Shown: in pieces, positions 1 through 8,507 of the stretch | How positions within the stretch are numbered: the stretch's first letter is position 1 | How the letters are laid out: the number at the start of each line of letters is the position of its first letter | Assembly: GCA_018061565.1 (NCBI GenBank) | Contig: JAGOTX010000003.1 | Coordinates: forward strand, 1-35,929 | Length of the DNA stretch: 35,929 nucleotides | Source: Pseudomonadota bacterium | GTDB lineage: Bacteria > Pseudomonadota > Alphaproteobacteria > Paracaedibacterales > UBA11393 | Reading direction: 5' to 3' | Position numbers and translations under genes: made by a program | The notes under the pieces: generated by a model | The model's database searches: none | The model's input: the letters and a program-made list of their open reading frames with translations, nothing else | Told to the model about the DNA's origin: nothing

Positions 1-36
1 TCATAATACTGTGTCCTACTTTCCGGGGGCAATCCA
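1..36. mobile_element. Right end of a probable IS3-family insertion sequence (partial)
   Basis: Positions 12-36, read on the minus strand, begin TGGATTGCCCCC and end AGTAGGACA. This has the form of an IS3-family terminal inverted repeat: TG/CA outer ends, a run of C, then a GTAGGACA-like inner part. The CA end falls at position 36, so the body of the element would lie to the left, outside the window, and host DNA would start at about 37. Only one end is visible, and no transposase reading frame or target duplication can be checked. It could be a solo remnant. Confidence 0.5.
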
Positions 37-105
37 AACCTTAATGCAATCGTTTTTTTGTATCTTATTTTGATCCATTCTCTTTTGAAAAAATATAAAA
101 ATCAC

Positions 106-132
106 GGGCATGCATGCCCCTCCTTTTTTTTT
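106..132 (+). terminator. Palindrome plus T-tract, terminator-like
   Basis: Positions 106-119 are a perfect 14-base palindrome (gggcatgcatgccc) that can form a 5-bp GC-rich stem with a 4-base loop. A run of nine T follows at 124-132. This is the form of a Rho-independent terminator for plus-strand transcription, so it could end a transcript leaving the IS-like element to the left. No plus-strand gene in the window feeds into it. Confidence 0.5.
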
Positions 133-155
133 GATTAATCAAAAAAATGTATTGT

Positions 156-383
156 TCAGGATGGACTACTTAACTCTTCTGGATTTTCTTTCCAATTTCT
201 TATTTTTTCTGCAATAAAGACAATTGCATCTTTTCTACCTTCACTATAAAAATCTTTAGAATTTATATGATTGTGGTAATATGCAACTCTTTCATTAGGA
301 AGATCAACAGTCATTTAAACAAGTTGCGTTAAACTTGCAAAGCTTCCAGAAAGTAAAGATAGTATGGGAAATATTTTTTTCAT
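156..383 (-). pseudogene. Small secreted protein gene interrupted by one in-frame TAA
   Basis: Reading the minus strand from ATG at 383 gives a short signal-peptide-like sequence (MKKIFPILSLLSGSFAS...) of 22 residues, then TAA at 317-315. The same frame reopens at once with ATG at 314 and runs 52 more residues to TGA at 158-156. AAGG lies a few bases upstream of the 383 ATG. The 75-codon whole looks like a small exported protein split from its signal sequence by a single nonsense codon. The downstream part (it contains AYYHNH and ends ENPEELSSPS) is hydrophilic and matches no family I know. It lies 54 bases after the stop of the exported protein at 438-2495 on the same strand, so the two may share a transcript. 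Alternatively TAAATG is a termination-reinitiation site making a 52-residue cytosolic peptide. A sequencing error is also possible. Confidence 0.55.
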
Positions 384-437
384 AATATGCCTTTTTAAAT
401 ATTAAAATTGAATCTAGAATTTCCTTGTTTGAGACTC

Positions 438-2495
438 TTAAATAGTATTTCTAGAAAGCAATATTTCTAAATATTCATAAGATTCTAATTCACCTTTAAT
501 CTCGGGAAAGATATTTTCAACACAATGTTCAAGCAGTGCATCAAAAACACTCTTAACGCTCCAGTTTATAGCAATAATACTATCTCCATCCTCTAAATCT
601 AAATAATTTAAAATTATTTTTTTGATTTTTTTTGAGACATCAATTGGAGATGAATAGGTTCTAATACCAAATTCAAAGGCCTTTTGCGACCAATTACAGT
701 TTATATTTTGGATTTTATTTTTAATAATAAGTAACTTTTCCCCTTGTTTAAATATATTATCTAATTCTGCATTACCATGACTGATATATCTTAAAGAACT
801 CAACATGCGTTCAAAAAGTCCTTCACGACAAGAACGTTCATTTTGACCAGTAAAAGCATCTAAGGATTCATTCATTAGACTAATAAACCATAATTGCAAG
901 TTATCTTCATTTTGATCACCTTTATACAAATAAGAAAATACAGAGGTAAGAAGATCCTTCCCTCCTCTAACGTTTTTAATTGTTCTAAAAAAATATGGAA
1001 TATTTTGTTGTCTAAATCTTGATAAGGTCTTACGAATAAATGATATGCCATAATATTTTTTTTCTAAGTTTTCTTGTTCTAATACTTCTAAAATAGCTGT
1101 TGATAAAGATATTGTTTTTTCATGGAAATTAATCATTTGATTATAATAATTATGAATTTGGAAGCCTTCAGCAAAAAATGGATGTCCCTGCAAGCGATTG
1201 ACTAAAAGTTCATCTTGTTCCTCTCTATTTAAGTTAGCGTTATGAAAGTAATTTTCGTGTAAATATTCAAATTCTTGTTCTAAAAGCTCTGTTGAAATAT
1301 CCGTCGTATTATTTCCTAAATTTTTGATAGAATCATAAGCTGAATAAATCGGAACATAAGAGAAGAATCGTTCATATCTTTGTAAAATGTTTTCCAAAGT
1401 TTGCAAATGATCCTTGCCCAAAAATATGATTAATGAGAACAAAATAACCAAATCATCCGATAATGCGGATAATCTAACCACATCTTTCATTGTTTGATAA
1501 CTTTGTTCATCTAACATTTTAAATAAATTATTAAATTCGAAATCATAATGTCGAATATTAAATGGTTTTCTAACAATAGGATTTAAAAAAATAAAAAAAT
1601 CTGTTACCATATGAAAAAATTCAAACTCAATATTTTTAATAACTTGTAAATGGGGAGTAAACAGATTATTTCGCAAACATGAGGAAAACAATTCATTTTG
1701 TGCAGCATAGCAGGCATTAAATATTTGAAAATTGTTTTCTGTCGGCAAAATCGGTCGATCTGAATCTAATTTAAAAATTGACATAACCATTTTATAAAAA
1801 TGTGTTTTTTCAACTTTTGGACCAAATTTTATAGTAGAAAGTTTATCAATCCAGTTAATAAAAATCTCAAAATTTTGTGGTTTAATTTTTTTAAAAAAAT
1901 CTAAAAGTTCAAAATTATAAAGTAAATGTATTTCATTAAAAAGATTTTTTTGCCGAATTATTACCGATTCGGGAGAAAGAATAACGCCTTCTAAATTAAA
2001 ATAAGCCATTATTTGTTTTGCATATTTATTTTCAATCCTTTTTATAAAATCTAAAATCTCAGTTTTATTTTTTGCGTCAAAAAACTTACTAATATTTTTA
2101 TTTTCTAAGATGATTTCATATTTTATAAAAGGAATTTCCATAAGCTTACTTACAAAACCTTTTTTTTGTTCATCAGTCATAAATTTTGTATAAAGAAGGC
2201 ATATTTCAACAAAAGTATCAGAAATTTTTTTTTTGGTGCCTTCAAAGAAATCAACAATATCTTTATTTTGATCTCGTGAAAGCCTTAAAGGTGATAATTG
2301 TGATTCTAATGAACTTTCTTCCTCTAAAAGTTTTAAAGGCAATAATCGATATTCTAATGAACTTTTTTCTTCACCAACGATTGCAGCATGACTATCTTCA
2401 TGTATTATAACCGGATTAAAAACTACATCATTGTCAGATGCTTTAAGCTTAATAATAGATATAATTATAGTAGTTAAAATAATATTTTTTTTCAT
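438..2495 (-). CDS. Exported alpha-helical protein of unknown function, member of a two-gene paralogous set
   Basis: The 685-residue protein starts MKKNIILTTIIISII, a positively charged then hydrophobic N-terminus that looks like a signal peptide, with likely cleavage near LKAS. The rest is rich in Leu, Ile, Lys, Glu, Phe and Asn and looks almost entirely helical; I recognise no catalytic motif. Near residues 40-72 a 16-residue unit is duplicated (SSLEYRLLPLKL... then SSLESQLSPLRL...). The C-terminal part contains LW-x-x-x-LMNES followed by SCREGLFER (Cys556) and SLR. The same pattern and spacing occur in the product at 30076-32244, so the two proteins appear homologous. ATG at 2495 is preceded by GGTGA. 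The gene is followed by the broken small secreted gene at 156-383. Function unknown; an effector or envelope role is only inference from export and family expansion. Confidence 0.8.
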   Translation of the reverse strand: MKKNIILTTIIISIIKLKASDNDVVFNPVIIHEDSHAAIVGEEKSSLEYRLLPLKLLEEESSLESQLSPLRLSRDQNKDIVDFFEGTKKKISDTFVEICLLYTKFMTDEQKKGFVSKLMEIPFIKYEIILENKNISKFFDAKNKTEILDFIKRIENKYAKQIMAYFNLEGVILSPESVIIRQKNLFNEIHLLYNFELLDFFKKIKPQNFEIFINWIDKLSTIKFGPKVEKTHFYKMVMSIFKLDSDRPILPTENNFQIFNACYAAQNELFSSCLRNNLFTPHLQVIKNIEFEFFHMVTDFFIFLNPIVRKPFNIRHYDFEFNNLFKMLDEQSYQTMKDVVRLSALSDDLVILFSLIIFLGKDHLQTLENILQRYERFFSYVPIYSAYDSIKNLGNNTTDISTELLEQEFEYLHENYFHNANLNREEQDELLVNRLQGHPFFAEGFQIHNYYNQMINFHEKTISLSTAILEVLEQENLEKKYYGISFIRKTLSRFRQQNIPYFFRTIKNVRGGKDLLTSVFSYLYKGDQNEDNLQLWFISLMNESLDAFTGQNERSCREGLFERMLSSLRYISHGNAELDNIFKQGEKLLIIKNKIQNINCNWSQKAFEFGIRTYSSPIDVSKKIKKIILNYLDLEDGDSIIAINWSVKSVFDALLEHCVENIFPEIKGELESYEYLEILLSRNTI
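2281..2376. repeat. Two-copy 48-bp tandem repeat inside the exported protein gene
   Basis: Units at 2281-2328 and 2329-2376 share most bases, including the exact run attctaatgaacttt. They encode two copies of a 16-residue, Leu/Glu-rich segment just after the signal peptide. The period is a multiple of three, so copy number can change without breaking the frame. Confidence 0.75.
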
Positions 2496-2601
2496 AGTTC
2501 ACCAAATAAAAATTAAAACAAATGAATATTATCTCAAAATTTAATTGTTATCAATAAAAAAACAACAAAATATTATTTTTTTAACAATATTATTTATCCA
2601 T

Positions 2602-5600
2602 TTAAATAAGTTCAAGCAAATTAAGTAAAAACTTGCGGCAAATAAGATAGCTTTTTTTAAAGTCTTCAGGCTTAAATTGCACAAATAGTTTTTGATCCGC
2701 CCGAAACTTAACGATGGGCGCAACGTCTTTTGATTGAAGCCACGTCAATAATTTTTGTGGATTTGAAAACATATTGTTGTGAAAGGTTAATAAAAACCCT
2801 TTAGGGCCAACCTCTACCTTTTCAACATGGGCTTTTTTAGATAAAAGCTTCAAGTCACAAACCTCTAAAAGGTTTTTAACTTCCATTGGGAATTTTCCAA
2901 ATCGATCAACAAGTTCAACCGCAAAACTATTAATTTCTTGTGAATCGGTAATGGCTGATAATCGTTTATAAAGGTTAAGACGAAGGCCCAAATCACTAAT
3001 ATAACGTTCAGGAATTAAAACAGCCCCACCAAGGTTAATCTGCGGCATCCAATCTTCTTCATAAACTTCTCCCATAAGATTGGCTTTGGTTTTTAAAATC
3101 GTTTCTTGTAAAAGTTGCTGGTAAAGTTCCATCCCCACTTCTTTCATATGGCCAGATTGTTCTTCACCAACTAAGTTACCCCCCCCCCTCAAATCAAGGT
3201 CATGATTTGCAAGATTAAATCCAGCCCCCAATGTATCCAGGCTTTGAAGAATTTTTAAGCGTTTTGTTGCATTTTCAGATAAGATTTTATGTTCTGGAAC
3301 CGTAAAGTAGGCATATGCTTGAATTTTTGAACGCCCTACCCTGCCCCTTAATTGATAAAGCGTTGCAAGGCCAAATAAATGCGCTTTATGAAGTATAATC
3401 GTATTAACAGAAGGCATATCAATACCTGATTCAATAATGTTGGTTGCCAATAAAACATCAAAATGACGATCACAAAAATCGGATACTGCATCTTCAATGT
3501 CATGGGGGACCATTCTTCCGTTAACCGTTACCACACGAAGATTTGGCAGAATCTCTTTTAAAAATGCTTGAATTTGTTTTTGGTCTTCAATATGGGGGCA
3601 AACATAAAATACTTGCCCCCCCCTATGGCATTCCCGAAGAATTGCTTCCTTAAGCGCCACTGGGTCTTGTTCTAAAACAAACGTTCGAACAGGCAGCCTA
3701 TCAACAGGTGGCGTTGTTATAAGTGACAGTTCCCTCACCCCCGTTAAGGACATTTGAAGAGTTCTTGGAATGGGCGTTGCCGATAAAGTTAAACAGTGAA
3801 TATTAGAATGGTTTTGTTTTAAGCGTTCTTTTTGATTCACGCCAAAGTGCTGTTCTTCATCAACAATTAAAAGCCCAAGATCTTTAAAGTCAACATCTTT
3901 TGCAAGAATTGCGTGCGTTGCAATCAAAATGTCGACTTTACCTTCTTTAACATCCCATTTTAGTTCCTTTGATTGTTTATCCGTTAAAAGGCGAGATAGA
4001 TAAGCTATTTTATAAGGCATATCTAAAAATCGCTTTTCAAACGTTCTAAAATGTTGGCGGCAAAGAAGCGTTGTTGGAGTTACAATGGCGACTTGTTTTT
4101 GATTGGAAACAGCCAAATATGCAGCGCGTAAAGCAACTTCTGTTTTACCGAACCCAACATCGCCACAAATTAACCGGTCCATAGGCTTACCAGACGTTAA
4201 GTCATTAAATGTATCCTCAATCGCAATATATTGATCATCCGTTTCAACATAAGGGAATCGATGACAAAATTCTTTATATTCTTTCTCATCAAGTGTCAAA
4301 ACATCCCCCTTTAGGGTTGATCTTTTTGCGGCAATTTCAATTAAATAATCAGCTATGAGTTGAATACGTTTTTTAACTTTGCCTGTTTTTGTTTTCCAGC
4401 TGCTTGTGCCAAGTTTATCCAGCTGAACAAGGGCTGAAGCGTTTCCATATTTACTAATCAGCTCCATATTTTCAACGGGTAAATAGAGTTTGTTCCCGCC
4501 GTCATATTCTAAAATTAAGCAATCATGGGGATTTTCATTAATATCCAACGTTACAAGCCCTAAATAACGGCCTATTCCATGGTCTTTATGAACAATAAGA
4601 TCCCCTTGAATAATGTCATTAAGTTCTTTAAAAAAGCGTTGATGTCCTCTTTTTTTAATTTTTGTAAGGCGTTGACGTTCGCCTAAAATATCTTGATCAG
4701 ACAAAAGAATAAAATCTTTTGACGAAAATCCTTTTTCAATTGATATAATTAAAAACTCTATGTTTTTTGATTCTTCAATATTTAAAAGCTCAACAATGCG
4801 CTCTTGCACACCAAGGGATGAAAAAGCCAAAATCACCTTTTTAACTTTAGACGTATTTAAAATGTATTCTTTCAAATCATCTAAATAGTCTGGGTTATGT
4901 TCACGGGAAGGTAGATTTGTTAAGATCCTTGCACCAACGTCCGTTGCCTCACTTTTTACAAAAGGGCTTAAAAGCGTAAAGTTAAAATCTGGGTTAATAT
5001 TATAAAATTCTTTTGGTGGAAGGGGTTTATAAATTTGCTCCCCAGAATACGGGTTAAGACGTGCCTTATAGTAATCAAAGATTAAGGATATTTGATCTTT
5101 AAGAATATCAACAACTAAATAATCTGCAAAGAAAGTTACTTTTTTTTCTTTTAACATTTCTTCTAAGGTTAAAAATTCTTGATCATATGAAAGGGGTGCA
5201 AAATGTTCATGCCCTTGAAAAGGGCGTCCATTGATGATGGATTGATAAAATTCATCCCTTTCAATATCAATATCCCCTTCTAATTGCCTGTAACGAATTG
5301 AAAATTGATCTAAAAAAGAAGCGTCCCACAAAACTTCTGAAGATGGTTTTATGGTTATGTCATTTAAAGGTATTGCATCTTTTTGTGTGGTTTGTGTGTC
5401 AATTTCAAAATAGCGAAAACTTTCAATTTCTTGATCAAAAAAATCAATCCGAATTGGTTTTTCTTCGCCTGTTAAAAAAACATCAATAAGGTGCCCTCTA
5501 ACGGCAAAATCACCCGATTCATAAACGGTATCACATCGTTTATACCCAAGTGCTATAAGAAGTGATACGACTTTATCCCTTTTTAAAACATCACCCTTTT

Positions 5601-5994
5601 TTAATGTTAAGGCCTTGTTATCCCAATACGATAAAGGGGGCATTTTTTGTAAATAAGAGGATGCCGTTACCAATAAAATAAATTCATCTTCTAAATTTTT
5701 AAATGATAAAAATGTTTGAATTCGTTGATTAACAATGTCTTGTGAAGGGCCTGCTCGATCATAAGGCAAACAATCCCATCCTGGCAGTGTTAAAATTTTA
5801 AATTTTGGATTCAATGCTTTTAATTGTTGTTCAACAATGTATAACTGTTCATTATTAAGGGCAATAAAAACATAAGATTCCCCCTTTTTTTCTGCCATAA
5901 ACTTTAAGAAAAAAGGAATATACCCTTGAGGGATGCCATCAATCCTTTTTAAAGATTTTTCATTTAAAATGTTTTCCAATGAATTCATATACAA
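2602..5994 (-). CDS. mfd: Transcription-repair coupling factor Mfd
   Basis: Mfd is a DNA translocase that displaces RNA polymerase stalled at lesions and recruits UvrA for nucleotide excision repair. The 1130-residue product is full length for the family (about 1150). Order seen: an N-terminal UvrB-like region (LPGWDCLPYDR near residue 70), the RNA-polymerase-interacting region (DLIVHKDHGIGRYLG), then the helicase core with Walker A GDVGFGKT at 611-618, DEEQ box at 712-715, LSATPIPRT, and motif VI in LRGRVGRS. The C-terminal domain follows. Start: ATG at 5994, with an alternative two codons in at 5988. It is divergent from the S9 peptidase gene. The coding strand carries a ten-base poly-G (3179-3188 on the plus strand as C) within LRGGGNLVG and an eight-base tract at 3616-3623; the frame is intact through both. 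Confidence 0.97.
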   Translation of the reverse strand: MYMNSLENILNEKSLKRIDGIPQGYIPFFLKFMAEKKGESYVFIALNNEQLYIVEQQLKALNPKFKILTLPGWDCLPYDRAGPSQDIVNQRIQTFLSFKNLEDEFILLVTASSYLQKMPPLSYWDNKALTLKKGDVLKRDKVVSLLIALGYKRCDTVYESGDFAVRGHLIDVFLTGEEKPIRIDFFDQEIESFRYFEIDTQTTQKDAIPLNDITIKPSSEVLWDASFLDQFSIRYRQLEGDIDIERDEFYQSIINGRPFQGHEHFAPLSYDQEFLTLEEMLKEKKVTFFADYLVVDILKDQISLIFDYYKARLNPYSGEQIYKPLPPKEFYNINPDFNFTLLSPFVKSEATDVGARILTNLPSREHNPDYLDDLKEYILNTSKVKKVILAFSSLGVQERIVELLNIEESKNIEFLIISIEKGFSSKDFILLSDQDILGERQRLTKIKKRGHQRFFKELNDIIQGDLIVHKDHGIGRYLGLVTLDINENPHDCLILEYDGGNKLYLPVENMELISKYGNASALVQLDKLGTSSWKTKTGKVKKRIQLIADYLIEIAAKRSTLKGDVLTLDEKEYKEFCHRFPYVETDDQYIAIEDTFNDLTSGKPMDRLICGDVGFGKTEVALRAAYLAVSNQKQVAIVTPTTLLCRQHFRTFEKRFLDMPYKIAYLSRLLTDKQSKELKWDVKEGKVDILIATHAILAKDVDFKDLGLLIVDEEQHFGVNQKERLKQNHSNIHCLTLSATPIPRTLQMSLTGVRELSLITTPPVDRLPVRTFVLEQDPVALKEAILRECHRGGQVFYVCPHIEDQKQIQAFLKEILPNLRVVTVNGRMVPHDIEDAVSDFCDRHFDVLLATNIIESGIDMPSVNTIILHKAHLFGLATLYQLRGRVGRSKIQAYAYFTVPEHKILSENATKRLKILQSLDTLGAGFNLANHDLDLRGGGNLVGEEQSGHMKEVGMELYQQLLQETILKTKANLMGEVYEEDWMPQINLGGAVLIPERYISDLGLRLNLYKRLSAITDSQEINSFAVELVDRFGKFPMEVKNLLEVCDLKLLSKKAHVEKVEVGPKGFLLTFHNNMFSNPQKLLTWLQSKDVAPIVKFRADQKLFVQFKPEDFKKSYLICRKFLLNLLELI

Positions 5995-6115
5995 AAACTA
6001 AGAAGATTATAATATAAAGTCTATCAGGATTTTTTAATTTTATAAAATCTAAAAATCTTATTTTTTACTCTATTTCTACTAAAATAATTTATCAATAATT
6101 TTTATATATAAAACA

Positions 6116-6143
6116 TTGATTTTTATATTTTTAATACTATAAT
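6116..6143 (+). promoter_or_regulatory. Putative sigma70-type promoter of the S9 peptidase gene
   Basis: TTGATT at 6116-6121 and a perfect TATAAT at 6138-6143 are separated by 16 bases, about 35 bases before the chosen ATG at 6178. The surrounding DNA is very AT-rich, so chance matches are possible, but both boxes lie in the expected place in the mfd/peptidase divergent gap. Confidence 0.5.
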
Positions 6144-6177
6144 ATGTTTTGTGTTAATTATTTTAAAAAGATTTCCA

Positions 6178-8373
6178 ATGAATATTAAAAAACTGGCTAT
6201 TGATAAAACAAAATTTTTAAAAGTCAAAAAAACAATTGCCTCTGCGTTGATGACGTTTAGTTTGTCAACGTCAATGGGAATGGTTGCGCAGGAATATGCT
6301 GCCATTGCAGGGCTACCTGCTACTCAAAGTGTTTCAACACGTCCATTATTTAAGGCTGAAATGTTGCCAGAAATGCTTCCTAATATGATTTTTTCTATAT
6401 GTATTGATGGTTCATTCCTTCAACATATTGGCAATCAAGTGATTATTCAGAAATTACTTGCAACAGGCGGTATTGAGGATGTGCGTACCATTGACCTTAT
6501 GCAAGGTGAAACGAAAGAAATTTTAGAATCTGGTAAAGAACTTTTTGTTGCTGAATTTATGGCACCAGGATTTTTAGTTTTTCGTTTTGGTATAAAAGAA
6601 TATAAGGATTTTAATTCAGATAGTAATCATTCAAGCACTCATACAGATTGCATTACCAAATATTTTGATATTGCTGCAAACACTTTTTTTGAAATATCTC
6701 ACCCTGATTTTTGGAATACTTATATAGAAAAGTCAACAACAGATCCTCAAAAATTAAATGTTAATCTCTATGGTATTAAAGATACAAGCGCTGAGACTGG
6801 CCAATCAAAACGTGTTTTTTTTGACTTAACAACTAAAACATTTGGAGAGACAATGATTGATCTTTGTAAATTTCCAGCACATATAATCAACAATAAATAT
6901 ATCTATGAAAAAGATAAAGCAAGAAATTCGGTAGATATCTATAAATATCAAATTGTGGATAAAAAAATAGTTAGAGAAGAAACTCTTTTATGTAGTATTT
7001 CATCGCCTCTACATGATTATGCGTTAAACGATGAAAGTTTTCTTACATATACAAAAAGTAATGGACAATATCTTATTCCTTATATGGTTGATTTAAACGA
7101 TGAAGCCCCGATGGAAGTTCCTCTTTTAACGCCATCAGAGATGAGAACTTTAAAACTTGATGTTTATGATCCTCAAATTATTGATGGTTTACTTGTTTAT
7201 AAAACACATGGAGAAGAACGTGTTTTTCATTATAAACCAGTAGATGGTTTAGAACTTGGCAAAAAAGGATTACTTGCTCAAAAAATCTTAGAAAAGTATT
7301 CATCAGAACTATGCCTTCTTTTGTCCAATAATTTATATGGAAAAACACCGGAAAATATTCAGGGAAGTCTGTACAGTATGTATCTCGATTATAAACAATA
7401 TATGCATGAAGTTGGCTTAACCGAAGACAATATTTTGGCAAGTTTTTCAGAAATAGAAAGAACATTTTTAAATCTTTTAGAGGCGAATAAAAGCATATTT
7501 ATTGAGATTTTTAATGAAGTTATTTTTCCTAAAATATTAAAATCTCAATTTGCAGAAGTTCATCATACCAGTATTGAAACTGCGGACCCAAAATTTAATC
7601 AAGTTCTTTACTATACAAAACCAGAAGGAAGTAAATCTGATGGATGGTTTATTATAGATGTTCATGGAGGCCCACATGCAAGAGTATTTAATGAATTAAG
7701 TACAGAGCAACAGTTTTTTTCAAGTCGTGGCTACCCTTATATTGTAACAAATATTCGTGGTTCAACAGGGTTTGGCACACGTTATGAAATGGCATCTGAT
7801 AAACATTGGTATGATGTGATGGATGATGTTCAAAAAGTTGTTGAATGGGCAAGGGCAACAGGTATTGGTCAACACCCCATTATTATGGGAACAAGCTTTG
7901 GCGGATATGCTGCAGCAGCTTGCTTTGCAAAAGGGATCAGTGACGTTGTCATTCCGATCAATGGAATATTTGATATTGAACTGAATGAAAAAAAGCTAAG
8001 TAAAACAATTCATACAGAATCAAATGCTAAAAAACAATATGGCGAAACTGCTGAAGAAAAAGCACAAACCAGTGTTACAACGCATTTAACCAAAAGACCT
8101 GGAAAAATGTTCATCTTCTGCGGATTAAAAGATACTATTTGTTTGCCAGAACAAAGTAGAACTTTGTTTGATAAAATGAAGGAACTTGGCAATAATGTTG
8201 AAATGGTTTCTTTTGAAGGGGAAGGTCATGGATTTTCTATTAAAAAAGATATCGTGAAACTCCGTTTAATTGAGGAATTTTTAGGCAATATAACAGGTTA
8301 TCAACATGAACCAAACGGATATGGGCTTCTTGCAACGCATCCTGGTATTGTTTATGAAAGATCACAAAGCTAA
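6178..8373 (+). CDS. Exported prolyl oligopeptidase-family (S9) serine peptidase
   Basis: The 731-residue product has an S9-type alpha/beta-hydrolase domain at its C-terminus. Visible are the oxyanion region DVHGGPH, then NIRGSTGFG, the nucleophile elbow GTSFGGYA (Ser573), the acid GLKD (Asp652) and the base GEGHGF (His684), in correct order. Residues 70-400 probably form the beta-propeller that gates access in this family. The N-terminus (MNIKKLAID...) has a basic stretch, then a hydrophobic segment ending near SMGMVA-QEY, which looks like a signal peptide, so the enzyme probably acts in the periplasm or outside the cell. An upstream in-frame ATG at 6151 exists, but 6178 gives a better signal sequence and spacing from the promoter. 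The substrate would be oligopeptides; the exact specificity cannot be read from the sequence. Confidence 0.9.
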   Translation: MNIKKLAIDKTKFLKVKKTIASALMTFSLSTSMGMVAQEYAAIAGLPATQSVSTRPLFKAEMLPEMLPNMIFSICIDGSFLQHIGNQVIIQKLLATGGIEDVRTIDLMQGETKEILESGKELFVAEFMAPGFLVFRFGIKEYKDFNSDSNHSSTHTDCITKYFDIAANTFFEISHPDFWNTYIEKSTTDPQKLNVNLYGIKDTSAETGQSKRVFFDLTTKTFGETMIDLCKFPAHIINNKYIYEKDKARNSVDIYKYQIVDKKIVREETLLCSISSPLHDYALNDESFLTYTKSNGQYLIPYMVDLNDEAPMEVPLLTPSEMRTLKLDVYDPQIIDGLLVYKTHGEERVFHYKPVDGLELGKKGLLAQKILEKYSSELCLLLSNNLYGKTPENIQGSLYSMYLDYKQYMHEVGLTEDNILASFSEIERTFLNLLEANKSIFIEIFNEVIFPKILKSQFAEVHHTSIETADPKFNQVLYYTKPEGSKSDGWFIIDVHGGPHARVFNELSTEQQFFSSRGYPYIVTNIRGSTGFGTRYEMASDKHWYDVMDDVQKVVEWARATGIGQHPIIMGTSFGGYAAAACFAKGISDVVIPINGIFDIELNEKKLSKTIHTESNAKKQYGETAEEKAQTSVTTHLTKRPGKMFIFCGLKDTICLPEQSRTLFDKMKELGNNVEMVSFEGEGHGFSIKKDIVKLRLIEEFLGNITGYQHEPNGYGLLATHPGIVYERSQS

Positions 8374-8398
8374 AAAATAGATAAAACGTTTAAAAAGC

Positions 8399-8429
8399 CA
8401 TTGCAAACTAGAATAAAATAGTCGCAATG
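8399..8429 (+). terminator. Weak hairpin after the S9 peptidase gene
   Basis: cattgc (8399-8404) pairs with gcaatg (8424-8429), and acta (8407-8410) with tagt (8419-8422), around an AT-rich loop. Only a weak T-rich stretch follows, so it may be a poor or Rho-assisted terminator before ileS. Confidence 0.3.
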
Positions 8430-8507
8430 CCTTTAATATTTTAACTCGACAAAAAGCTCTATTCCTTATATAAAAGATATAAATATTTTAAAACCAATAG
8501 AATGTAT

